From Thermus sediminis (GTDB lineage: Bacteria; Deinococcota; Deinococci; Deinococcales; Thermaceae), in assembly GCF_003426945.1 (NCBI RefSeq), contig NZ_QURO01000004.1, positions 496,001 to 560,000 of the forward strand: a DNA stretch of 64,000 nucleotides. The letters run 5' to 3'. A program made the position numbers and the translations under genes. This document shows positions 17,650 to 25,015 of the stretch, in pieces; the stretch's first letter is position 1, and the number at the start of each line of letters is the position of its first letter. A model generated the notes under the pieces. The model was not told the origin of the DNA. It made no database searches and saw nothing but the letters and a program-made list of their open reading frames with translations.

Positions 17650-18613
17650 GGCAAGGCTCGCCCTGGTCATCGCCCTCTTGGCCTTTTTGCCCAACCTGGT
17701 CCTGGCCCTCACCCTGGGCCTCATGGGGGAGGGGCCCTGGCTTCCCCTGCTCCTCTGGCTTCTCCTCCTGGCCCTGGTCTCGGGGCTGGTGGGCTACCTC
17801 CTTTCCCGAAGCCTCCTCAGGCCCCTGGAGGAGCTCACCCGGGCGCTGGCCTACCTCACCTTGAGGGAGGGACCGGTAGCGGGGCTGAGGCTTCCCTCCC
17901 CCACGGAACCCCCCCCGGAGGAGATCGCCAAGCTGAGACGGGGCTTTGAAGAGCTTTTGGAGCGCCTGCGGGAACTCATGGAGGCCCGGGAGGCCTTCTA
18001 CGCCGCCCTGGCCCACGACCTCAAAACCCCCCTCCTCTCCGCCCTGCGGGCCCTGGAGTACCTGGAAGGTGCCGACGACCTGGGTAAGGAGAGGCGGGTA
18101 GCCCTCCTCCGGGCGCTGAGGGAGGAACTATCCCGGGCCCACCTCCTGGTGGAGAACCTCCTCACCCTTTCCCGCCTCGAGGCCCGCCCCCCCAGCCGGG
18201 AGACCCTGAACCTGAGGGCCCTGGCCGAGGACCTGCTCCTGCGCTTTGGGGAGGAGGCAAGGAGGCGGGGCCTCGTCTTGGAGGTTGTGGGAGCGGGGCT
18301 CGCCCGGGGGGAGAGGCTCCTTTTGGAAAGGGCCCTGGCCAGCCTGCTGGAAAACGCCCTGCGCCACGCCAGGACCCGGGTGCGCCTCCGGGTGGAGGAG
18401 GGGGCCATAAGCGTGGAAGACGACGGGCCGGGTCTTCCCCTTCCCTTGGAGGCCCTGGCCCGGCCCTTCCGCCAGGGAGGAGGCCCCAAGGGAAACGCCG
18501 GCCTGGGCCTCTACACGGCCAAGCGGGTGGCCGAGGCTCTGGAGGGGAGGCTAACCTCAACCCCCTCCCCCCTGGGCGGGGCCTGCCTCCGGCTAGAGCT
18601 TCCCAAGCTTTGA
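17639..18613 (+). CDS. Orphan sensor histidine kinase
   Basis: A 324-aa membrane kinase. Two hydrophobic segments (about 5-27 and 33-55) enclose only a very short loop, so the stimulus is probably sensed in or at the membrane. A HAMP-like linker follows. The dimerisation box is [10 protein letters not shown] with phospho-acceptor His126. The ATP lid has the N box ENALRHA, G1 box EDDGPGLP and G2 box [16 protein letters not shown]. It overlaps lepA by 11 bases, and no response regulator is adjacent, so its partner must lie elsewhere. Confidence 0.88.
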   Translation: MSLRARLALVIALLAFLPNLVLALTLGLMGEGPWLPLLLWLLLLALVSGLVGYLLSRSLLRPLEELTRALAYLTLREGPVAGLRLPSPTEPPPEEIAKLRRGFEELLERLRELMEAREAFYAALAHDLKTPLLSALRALEYLEGADDLGKERRVALLRALREELSRAHLLVENLLTLSRLEARPPSRETLNLRALAEDLLLRFGEEARRRGLVLEVVGAGLARGERLLLERALASLLENALRHARTRVRLRVEEGAISVEDDGPGLPLPLEALARPFRQGGGPKGNAGLGLYTAKRVAEALEGRLTSTPSPLGGACLRLELPKL

Positions 18614-18685
18614 GGCCTAAGTGGCCGAACCTGGGCTCTGCACGCCGGGGCTAACCGACCGGGGTGCCAAAGGGGATGGGAACCT

Positions 18686-18707
18686 GCCCCAGATGGGGCG
18701 TTTGTAT
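18686..18707 (+). terminator. Possible terminator after the histidine kinase gene
   Basis: GCCCC-AGAT-GGGGC is followed by GTTTGTATT. The stem is only 5 bp. The rest of the 116-bp gap between the convergent genes (18614-18729) contains short inverted repeats such as GGCC-TAAGT-GGCC but nothing I can name. Confidence 0.4.
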
Positions 18708-18729
18708 TGCGAGGCTTCAGCATGGGCAC

Positions 18730-19392
18730 TTAGTCCAAGATGGGAGGTATCTGCCGCACCCAGAGGATGCAGGAGAGGTGCTCCAGGTACCTTAGGGGCA
18801 CCTCAGAGAGGGGGCGGTCCACCTCGAGGCTCATCATGGCCTCGCCTCCCTTCTTCTTGCGGCTCACGGTGAGGTAGGCGATGTTGACCTCATCGTCCGC
18901 CAGGACCCGGGCCACCTGGGCCACCACCCCTGGGGTGTCCACATTGCGGATGACCAGGGTGGGCATGGCCCCGGTGAGGCGCACCTCAAACCCGTCCAGG
19001 TCAAAGACCCGCACCAGCCCCCCGCCCAGGGAGCTCCCCGTCACCGCAATCCGCTCCTTCTCCCCCTCCAGGACCATGCGCACGGTGTTGGGGTGGACGT
19101 CCCCCAGCTCCACCTCCCGGAAGACCACCTCCACCCCCTCCCCCTCCGCCAGGGCCAGGCTCTCCTTGAGGCGCTCGTCGTCGGGCCTTAGGCCCAGGAC
19201 CCCGGCGGCAAGGGCCAGATGGGTGCCATGGCCCTTGCCCGTCTTGGCGAAGGAGCCGTGGAGGCCAAACTCCACCCGCTTGGGCTTCTCGCCCAGGAGG
19301 TGCCTGGCGAGGAGGGCCAGGCGGCAGGCTCCCGCCGTGTGGCTGGAGGAGGGCCCCACCATCACGGGGCCGATCATGTCCAAAAGGCCCAT
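18730..19392 (-). CDS. sdaAB: L-serine dehydratase, iron-sulfur type, beta subunit
   Basis: A 220-aa beta subunit of the two-chain Fe-S serine dehydratase that converts serine to pyruvate and ammonia. The signature GPSSSHTAG lies near the N terminus, and an ACT regulatory domain (LVIRNVDTPGVVAQVARVLADDEVNIAYLTVSR) fills the C terminus. The catalytic alpha subunit (sdaAA), which carries the cluster cysteines, is not in the window. The ATG is 6 nt from a TATTCT -10 box on the minus strand, so the mRNA is probably leaderless. Confidence 0.93.
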   Translation of the reverse strand: MGLLDMIGPVMVGPSSSHTAGACRLALLARHLLGEKPKRVEFGLHGSFAKTGKGHGTHLALAAGVLGLRPDDERLKESLALAEGEGVEVVFREVELGDVHPNTVRMVLEGEKERIAVTGSSLGGGLVRVFDLDGFEVRLTGAMPTLVIRNVDTPGVVAQVARVLADDEVNIAYLTVSRKKKGGEAMMSLEVDRPLSEVPLRYLEHLSCILWVRQIPPILD

Positions 19393-19397
19393 ACCAG

Positions 19398-19404
19398 TAG
19401 AATA
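19398..19404. promoter_or_regulatory. Shared -10 element for two divergent leaderless genes
   Basis: The 7-bp sequence TAGAATA reads as TAGAAT on the plus strand, 6 nt before ATG 19410. It reads as TATTCT on the minus strand, 6 nt before ATG 19392. The two start codons are only 17 bp apart. Neither gene has a Shine-Dalgarno, so both are inferred to be leaderless and to use one melted region. Confidence 0.55.
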
Positions 19405-19409
19405 ACCCC

Positions 19410-21323
19410 ATGCGCGCTTGGATCGCCCTGGCCTTCCTGGGCCTGGCCATGGGGCAGTCCATCCTCCTGCCGGAAAGGGTCCAGGTGGGGCAGACCTTCT
19501 TCGTAGAGGGCAGGGGGCTCCCCGAGGGCCGCTTCCCCCTAGAGGTGGTGGGCCCCGAGGGGGCCTTGACCTTGGAGGCGGAAAGCCAAGGGGGGGAGTT
19601 CCGCCTTCCCCTGACCCTCGAGGCCCCGGGGGAGTACCGGGTGCGCCTCTCCCTGCCTTCCGGAGCCTTGGAGAGGCGGCTTGCCGTTCTGGCAGCCCAG
19701 GCCCCCGAGCTCCTCCCTGAGGGCCTGGGGCTTCCCTGGGGGGTCCTCCCCCTCCCCCCAGGGAACTGGCTTGGACCCCTGCTGCAAGGGGAAAGGGTCT
19801 TCGTGGCTCAGGGGCTTTTGGTGGTGGAGGCGAACCTCGCGGAGCCAGGGGCCCGCTACCACTTCGCCCCCAGGCGGGTGGTGGCCCTCCGCCCTGGGCC
19901 CGAGGCCCTCCTTGCGGGAGACTGGGTCCTCCCCCTGCCCTTCCCTCCCCTGCCCTTTGAAGGGACGGAGGAGGACCTGAGGGAACTCCTGCCCCTCTTG
20001 GAGGCCCTGAACCCTCCCAGGCCCTGGCCCTACTACGCCTACTGGACCCTGGACCCCCTGACGCTTACGGAAGCAGACCTCACGGCGTACGGCCAGGACC
20101 TCCTCCTAAGGGGCCACCGCCCGGAGCTCCTCTTCGCCCAGGAGGGGGTGGCGCGGATGGCCGAGGCCGCCCGGCAGCTGGCCCAGGAGAACCCCGCCCA
20201 GGCTCAGCGGCTCACCGAGGCCCTCCTGGCCCACACCCCCCTCTTCCCGGGCTCCCTGGCCTTTTTCCGGGAACGGGCGGAGGCCCTGGAGGCCCAGGGG
20301 GAGGCCGCCAAGGCCCTAAGGCTGAGGGAGGCGAAAAGACTCCTCAGGACCTGGCTTCCCCCCGAGCTCGGCTTTCTCCCCCAGGTCCTCTACGCCCTGG
20401 CCCTGGCCTACCTGGCCCTCCTCCTCTACCTCTTTCTCTACTACCTACCGGCCCAGCTGAGGGACCTCCGCCCCATAGGGGGGTTCCTCGGCGGCTTTTT
20501 CCGCCATCCCCTCCTCCGCCTCAGGCACCTCTCCCTGGCCTACGCCAGCCTGGGGGAGAGGCTCCTGGCCCTCCTCCTCCTCCTCGCCTTGGGAGGGGGC
20601 TTTCTTTTCTTTGGCCTGGACCAGGAGGCCCGCGCCGCCGCCACGGCCCCCCCCCTGGACCGGGGGACCCTGCGCACCCAGGAGGCCTTGGACTGGCTGA
20701 GGGAGCAGCCCCCCATCCCCGAGGTGAAGGCCCTCTTGGGCTACGCCCTCCTGCCCCAAGCCCCCAAGGAGGCCAAGGGGCTTCTGGAGGAGGGAGGCTT
20801 CCCCTTCGCCAAGGCCCTCCTGGGCGAGGAGGCCTCCCTGGCCCAGGCCTACCGGGAAGTCCCCCTCGAGGGTCCCGTCCGCAGCGCCCTCGGCCTGGGC
20901 CAAGACCCCTGGGGCAAGCGGGAACCCGGGCCCAGCACGCGCACCCTTTACCTCACCCTGCTCCGGGTGGAGCTGGGGCGCTTTCTGGAAGACCCCCTAA
21001 GGGGTGCCTCCCGCCTCCCCCTGCCCCTGCCGGAGAGGGGGCGGCCCTGGGCGGTCCTGGGGTTCGTCCTCCTCCTGCTCTACCACCTCCTGGCCTTCCT
21101 CCTCCCCCGGAGGAGAGGGGAGGCCAACCCCACTTGGACCCTGGCGGTGCGCCTCCTGGTGCCGGGAAGCCCGGGCTTTTCCGGGGGTCTGGGCCTCTTC
21201 CTTCTCCTCCTAGCCTCCTTCGGCCTCCTCCAAACCCTCCAGGGCCAGGGGGTAGGCCTCCTCCTTCTGGCCTACGGCCTCCACCTCCTCTTCCTGCTGG
21301 GCTCCCTCAGGAGGTCTTCGTGA
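19410..21323 (+). CDS. Large membrane protein of unknown function
   Basis: A 637-aa protein that I do not recognise. A signal peptide (MRAWIALAFLGLAMGQS) is followed by an extracytoplasmic beta-rich region with an Ig-like look (VQVGQTFFVEGRGLP, GEYRVRLSLPSGALE) and an alanine-rich helical region with TPR-like repeats (AEAARQLAQENPAQAQRL, RAEALEAQGEAAKALRLREAKRLL). Hydrophobic segments lie near residues 325-350 and 388-412, a second cytoplasmic or loop region follows, and further membrane segments lie between about 548 and 635. The layout resembles BatD-like oxygen-tolerance proteins, but I see no decisive motif. Its TGA overlaps the GTG of the aldolase gene. Confidence 0.75.
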   Translation: MRAWIALAFLGLAMGQSILLPERVQVGQTFFVEGRGLPEGRFPLEVVGPEGALTLEAESQGGEFRLPLTLEAPGEYRVRLSLPSGALERRLAVLAAQAPELLPEGLGLPWGVLPLPPGNWLGPLLQGERVFVAQGLLVVEANLAEPGARYHFAPRRVVALRPGPEALLAGDWVLPLPFPPLPFEGTEEDLRELLPLLEALNPPRPWPYYAYWTLDPLTLTEADLTAYGQDLLLRGHRPELLFAQEGVARMAEAARQLAQENPAQAQRLTEALLAHTPLFPGSLAFFRERAEALEAQGEAAKALRLREAKRLLRTWLPPELGFLPQVLYALALAYLALLLYLFLYYLPAQLRDLRPIGGFLGGFFRHPLLRLRHLSLAYASLGERLLALLLLLALGGGFLFFGLDQEARAAATAPPLDRGTLRTQEALDWLREQPPIPEVKALLGYALLPQAPKEAKGLLEEGGFPFAKALLGEEASLAQAYREVPLEGPVRSALGLGQDPWGKREPGPSTRTLYLTLLRVELGRFLEDPLRGASRLPLPLPERGRPWAVLGFVLLLLYHLLAFLLPRRRGEANPTWTLAVRLLVPGSPGFSGGLGLFLLLLASFGLLQTLQGQGVGLLLLAYGLHLLFLLGSLRRSS

Positions 21324-22171
21324 TCCTACCCCCCATCCCCACCCCCTTTGACCGGGAAGGCCGCCTGGACCCGGAGGCCTTCCGGGAGCTGGCCCTAGCC
21401 CTGGAGCCCCTGGTGGACGGGCTCCTCGTCTACGGTTCAGGCGGGGAAGGGGTTCACCTCTCCCCCGAGGAGCGCCGCCAAGGCCTAAGGGCCCTCAAGC
21501 CTAAGAAGCCCTTCCTGGTGGGCCTGATGGAGGAGACCCTGCCCCAGGCGGAGCGGGCCCTGGAGGAGGCCAAGGAGGCTGGGGCTTCCGCTCTCCTCGC
21601 TACCCCGCCCCGTTACTACCAAGGCAGCTTGGGCGAAGGCCTCCTCCGCTACTACCAGGCCCTGGCGGATAGGGCGCCCCTTTTCCTCTACCACGTGCCC
21701 CAGAACACCAAGGTGGAGCTTCCCCTCCCCGCCGTGGCCGCCTTAGCCCAGCACCCCGGGGTCCTGGGCATCAAGGACTCCAGCGGGGAGATGGGGAGGC
21801 TCGCCTTCTACCAGGCCCACCTCAAGGGCTTCCGGGTCTACACCGGCCACGCCCCCACCTTTCTGGCCGCCTTGGCCCTGGGGGCGGAAGGAGGGATTCT
21901 GGCCGCAGCCAACCTGGTCCCCAGGGCCTACGGGACCCTTCTCGCGCGCTTTCGGGAGGGCCGGATGGCGGAGGCCCAGGCCCTGCAGAAGAGGCTCTTC
22001 CCCCTGGGAGACCTCCTGGCCAGGGGCGGGGTTCCCCTCCTCAAGCAGGCCCTGAGGCACCTGGGCCTGCCCGCGGGCTACCCTAGGCCCCCTTACCCAG
22101 GGGAAAGCCCCCTGTGGAACGACTTCGTGACGGTGCTGGAGTCCCTGAGGGAAGAGGGGTGGATTTTGTGA
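21320..22171 (+). CDS. DapA/NanA-family class I aldolase or synthase
   Basis: A 283-aa TIM-barrel protein of the dihydrodipicolinate synthase family, which joins or splits pyruvate-derived compounds through a lysine Schiff base. The catalytic Lys152 lies in LGIKDSSG and Tyr124 in FLYHVPQNT. The usual GTTGE motif is GSGGEG (39-44), which departs from true DapA, so 2-keto-3-deoxy sugar aldolase or another family member is possible. GTG 21320 overlaps the preceding stop and has AGGAGG upstream. No lysine or sugar pathway gene is adjacent to settle the substrate. Confidence 0.85.
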   Translation: MILPPIPTPFDREGRLDPEAFRELALALEPLVDGLLVYGSGGEGVHLSPEERRQGLRALKPKKPFLVGLMEETLPQAERALEEAKEAGASALLATPPRYYQGSLGEGLLRYYQALADRAPLFLYHVPQNTKVELPLPAVAALAQHPGVLGIKDSSGEMGRLAFYQAHLKGFRVYTGHAPTFLAALALGAEGGILAAANLVPRAYGTLLARFREGRMAEAQALQKRLFPLGDLLARGGVPLLKQALRHLGLPAGYPRPPYPGESPLWNDFVTVLESLREEGWIL

Positions 22172-22827
22172 AGAAGGTGGGCCTTCTCTTGGGCCTCCTC
22201 CTCTTGGCCGCCTGCGCCCCCAGGACCCTGGCCCCCGAGGCCCGTTTCCTGGGCGGAGAGGTCCTGGGCCTGGAGCCTATCCCCAACCCGGCCCTCCTCC
22301 TGGGCCTTAGGGTGGCCTTCCATAACCCGAACCCCTTCCCCTTGCCCCTCTCCGCCTTCGGGGCGCGGCTAAGGGTGGGGGAGGTGGCCTTGCCCCTGGA
22401 CCTAAATCTCCCTCCTGGGGAGAAGGAGGAGGTCCTCCTCCTCCGCCTCACCCCTAGGGAGGCCCTCTCCACTGCCCGGGCCCTCCTCTCCCCAGAGGGG
22501 GCGGAGGTGGCCTTGGAGGGGGAGGTCTTGGGCGGTCGCCTCGCCTTCTTCCGCACCCGCCTGAGCCTCCCCCTGGAGCCTCCCAGGGTGCACCGGTCCG
22601 GGGTGAACCTCTCCCTGGAAAACCCCAATCCTGTCCCCTTGCGGGCGGAGGGGAGCCTGATGCTTTGGGGCCAGCGCCTCTCCGTGAGGGTGGACCTCCC
22701 GGCGAAGGGGGAGGGGCGGCTCCAGGTGGTGGGGTTCGGACCCGGACTGGAGGGAGGAGGCGGGCGGCTTGAGCTCCGCCTCGAGGTCCCGGGCTTCTTC
22801 GTCCAGGAGCTGGTCCTCCCCCTCTAA
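22168..22827 (+). CDS. LEA14/WHy-domain lipoprotein
   Basis: A 219-aa predicted lipoprotein. The start MKKVGLLLGLLLLAAC places a lipobox LAAC with acceptor Cys16. Two beta-sandwich repeats each carry the Asn-Pro motif of the WHy/LEA14 family: AFHNPNPFPLPLS and LENPNPVPLRAEG. Proteins of this fold are linked to desiccation and stress tolerance, but the role in Thermus is unknown. GTG 22168 overlaps the aldolase stop; GTG 22159 is an alternative. The 3' end overlaps the convergent cdd gene by 4 bases. Confidence 0.78.
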   Translation: MKKVGLLLGLLLLAACAPRTLAPEARFLGGEVLGLEPIPNPALLLGLRVAFHNPNPFPLPLSAFGARLRVGEVALPLDLNLPPGEKEEVLLLRLTPREALSTARALLSPEGAEVALEGEVLGGRLAFFRTRLSLPLEPPRVHRSGVNLSLENPNPVPLRAEGSLMLWGQRLSVRVDLPAKGEGRLQVVGFGPGLEGGGGRLELRLEVPGFFVQELVLPL

Positions 22828-23192
22828 AGGCGGAAGGCCAGGGGCAGGAGGGTCCCCAGGGTGGTGACCTCCTCCCCCTCGGGCCCGTGGAGGACCACCT
22901 CCACCTCCGGCCCCCCGAACTCCAGGAGCACCTGGCGGCACCCCCCGCACGGGGGGATGGGTCCCTTGGGGCTGTAGACGTGGACCCGGTCTATGCGCCG
23001 CTTCCCCGATAGGACCATGGCGGCCACGGCGTTCCTTTCGGCACACTGGGAGAGGGGAAGGGCGGCGTTTTCCACGTTGACTCCCAGGAAGACCTCCCCT
23101 TCCGCCTCCAGGAGGGCCGCCACGGGAAAGCCCGAGTAGGGGGCGTAGGCCCGCTCCACATGGGCCTTGAGGAGGGCCTTAATCCTCTCCAT
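22824..23192 (-). CDS. cdd: Cytidine deaminase
   Basis: A 122-aa tetrameric-type cytidine deaminase of pyrimidine salvage. Zinc and catalytic residues are visible as C50-A-E52-R-N-A and PC82-GGC85-RQ. The substrate segment YAPYSGFPVAAAL-like YAPYSGFPVAALL is near residue 16. It overlaps the end of the CorC/CNNM gene by 14 bases, so the two are co-transcribed. Confidence 0.95.
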   Translation of the reverse strand: MERIKALLKAHVERAYAPYSGFPVAALLEAEGEVFLGVNVENAALPLSQCAERNAVAAMVLSGKRRIDRVHVYSPKGPIPPCGGCRQVLLEFGGPEVEVVLHGPEGEEVTTLGTLLPLAFRL

Positions 23193-24504
23193 GCTCCACC
23201 AACCTCTCCACCCGCACCCGCTCTATGCGGCGCTGGCTCGCGCTTTCCACCACGAAGCGCCAGCCCTGCCACTCCAGGCTCTCCCCCACGCTGGGGATGC
23301 GGGCAAACCGCTCGTAGAGGAAGCCCGAGAGGGTATCGTACTCCCCTTCGGGGAGCTCGACCCCCAAGGCTTCCGAGACCTCGTCTATGGGGGTCTGGGC
23401 CTGGATGGAGAGGGAACCGTTGGGGAGGCGCTTGATGGCGGCGTCCTCGGGCTCGTCCGTCTCGTCGTAGATCTCCCCCACGATCTCCTCCATCACGTCC
23501 TCCATGGTGGCCAGCCCGGCGGTGCCCCCGAACTCGTCCACCACGATGGCCATGTGCACCTTGCGGCGGCGGAGCTCCTTGAGGAGGCTCCAGGCGTCCA
23601 TGTTCTCGGGGACAAAGTAGGGGGGGTGGGCGATGGAGGCCACGGTGCGCCCCTTCAGGTCCTCCTCGCAGTGGTAGTCCAGGAGGTCCTTGGCGTAGGC
23701 TATCCCCACGATGTGGTCCACGCTCTCCCGGAAGACGGGGACCCGGCTGTAGCCGTGCTCGCGGAAGAGGTGGAGGAACTCCTCCAGGGTGGCCTCGGCC
23801 TCTATGGCCACCATCTCCACCCGGGGGGTCATGATCTCCCGCACCGGGGTTTCCTCCAGCTCTAGGATGGAGTGGATCATCTCCTCCTCCTGGGCCTCTA
23901 TGGCGCCCGCCTCCTCCGCCCCCGCCAGGATGAGCCTCAACTCCTCCTCGGACACCAGGGGCGTGCCCCGGGGCTCGAGGCGCAAAAGGCGCAAAAGCCC
24001 CCCCGAGGCGAAGGAGAAAAACCGGCCCAAGGGGTAGAAGAGGAGGGAAAGGAGGTAGATGGGCCAGACCGCCAGGCGGGCGATCCCGGGGGCATGGTGG
24101 ACGGCGAGGGACTTGGGGGTGATCTCACCGAAGAAGAGGATAAGGAAGGTCATCGCCCCCGTGGCCACCCCCACCCCTGCGGAGCCGAAGGCCTCGGTGG
24201 CCAGCTTGGTCACCAAGGCGGTGGCGGCGATGTTCACCAGGTTGTTCCCCACCAGGATGGTGGTGAGGAAGCGGGTGATGTCCTGGGCCAAGAGGCGAAA
24301 GGGGCCGTTTTCCCTCTCCGCAAGCTCCCTCAGCTTCCAGGGGTAGAGGGTGGTGAGGGCGGTCTCAGTAGCGGAGAAAAAAGCGGAAAGCCCCAATAGA
24401 AAGGCCAAAAGAAGGGCCTCCCCAGAGCTTGGGGCTTGGGACTGGGCCAGGGCTGGGGAACCGAAGGGAAGGAGGAAGAGCCACCGACTCGGGGGTCTGT
24501 CCAT
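23179..24504 (-). CDS. CorC/CNNM family ion (probable Mg2+) transporter
   Basis: A 441-aa inner-membrane protein often annotated as hemolysin. The DUF21 membrane domain has its conserved SAFFSATETALTTLYPWKLRELAE helix and FLILFFGEITPKSLAVHHA. A CBS pair follows (VREIMTPRVEMVAIEAEATLEEF and DAWSLLKELRRRKVHMAIVVDEFGGTAGL). A CorC_HlyC domain closes the chain. As I recall, a Thermus CorC homologue has been characterised as a magnesium exporter. ATG 24504 follows AGGTGAT. Earlier in-frame ATGs at 24519 and 24540 lie at or above the TACAAT -10 and are unlikely. Confidence 0.9.
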   Translation of the reverse strand: MDRPPSRWLFLLPFGSPALAQSQAPSSGEALLLAFLLGLSAFFSATETALTTLYPWKLRELAERENGPFRLLAQDITRFLTTILVGNNLVNIAATALVTKLATEAFGSAGVGVATGAMTFLILFFGEITPKSLAVHHAPGIARLAVWPIYLLSLLFYPLGRFFSFASGGLLRLLRLEPRGTPLVSEEELRLILAGAEEAGAIEAQEEEMIHSILELEETPVREIMTPRVEMVAIEAEATLEEFLHLFREHGYSRVPVFRESVDHIVGIAYAKDLLDYHCEEDLKGRTVASIAHPPYFVPENMDAWSLLKELRRRKVHMAIVVDEFGGTAGLATMEDVMEEIVGEIYDETDEPEDAAIKRLPNGSLSIQAQTPIDEVSEALGVELPEGEYDTLSGFLYERFARIPSVGESLEWQGWRFVVESASQRRIERVRVERLVEHGED

Positions 24505-24517
24505 ATCACCTAGGCCC

Positions 24518-24523
24518 ATTGTA
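24518..24523 (-). promoter_or_regulatory. -10 box of the CorC/CNNM-cdd operon
   Basis: TACAAT on the minus strand lies 13 nt before ATG 24504, and the transcript should begin just ahead of AGGTGAT. No -35 is apparent. It faces the MarR promoter across a 76-bp divergent gap. Confidence 0.45.
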
Positions 24524-24566
24524 CACCAAAGGTGGCCCACCCCCCAGTCGCTGGTTTAGGCTTGTG

Positions 24567-24572
24567 TATAGT
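24567..24572 (+). promoter_or_regulatory. -10 box of the marR-efflux operon
   Basis: TATAGT lies 8 nt before ATG 24581 with no Shine-Dalgarno between, a leaderless arrangement. A MarR repressor usually binds over its own promoter, but no convincing palindrome is visible in 24505-24580. Confidence 0.5.
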
Positions 24573-24580
24573 TGAAGAGT

Positions 24581-25015
24581 ATGAAGGGTCCTCCCCCGCC
24601 CCTGGTGGCCGAGCTCTCCGCCTTAGGGTACGCCCTCATGCGCCTTCTCCTCGCCCAGGCCAAGGAGGTCTTCGCCAAGGAAGGCTTCTCCCTCCTGCAG
24701 GCGGAGGTGCTCAGGTTGGTGCGGGAAGGGGTGGACACCCCCTCCCACCTGGCGGAGCACCTCGGGGTGCAGCCCTCCCAGGTCTCCCACCTCCTGGCCT
24801 CCCTGGAGGAGGCGGGCTTCCTGGAGCGGAGCCTGGACTCCGGGGACCGGAGAAGGGTCCACCTGCACCTCACCCCCAAGGGGGAGGAGGTCCAGGCCCG
24901 GCTCAGGGAGGCCTGGCTCCTGGCCTACGCCAAGCACCTCTCCCGGCTGGACGAAGGGGAGCTCCTCCTCTTTCGGGATCTCCTAAAGAAGCTCACGGAG
25001 GTGGGGCGTGGCTAG
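24581..25015 (+). CDS. MarR family transcriptional regulator
   Basis: A 144-aa winged-helix repressor. The recognition region is TPSHLAEHLGVQPSQVSHLLASLEEAGFLER and the wing is SGDRRRVHLHLTPKGEE. As first gene of an efflux operon it most likely autoregulates and controls the pump genes in response to a toxic small molecule. A TTG at 24572 could add three residues but overlaps the -10 box. Its stop overlaps the next gene by 8 bases. Confidence 0.9.
   Translation: MKGPPPPLVAELSALGYALMRLLLAQAKEVFAKEGFSLLQAEVLRLVREGVDTPSHLAEHLGVQPSQVSHLLASLEEAGFLERSLDSGDRRRVHLHLTPKGEEVQARLREAWLLAYAKHLSRLDEGELLLFRDLLKKLTEVGRG

Noticed and set aside
18614-18729. c-di-AMP (ydaO) riboswitch
   Set aside because: Only two short conserved-looking segments are present, and the site lies between two convergent gene ends.
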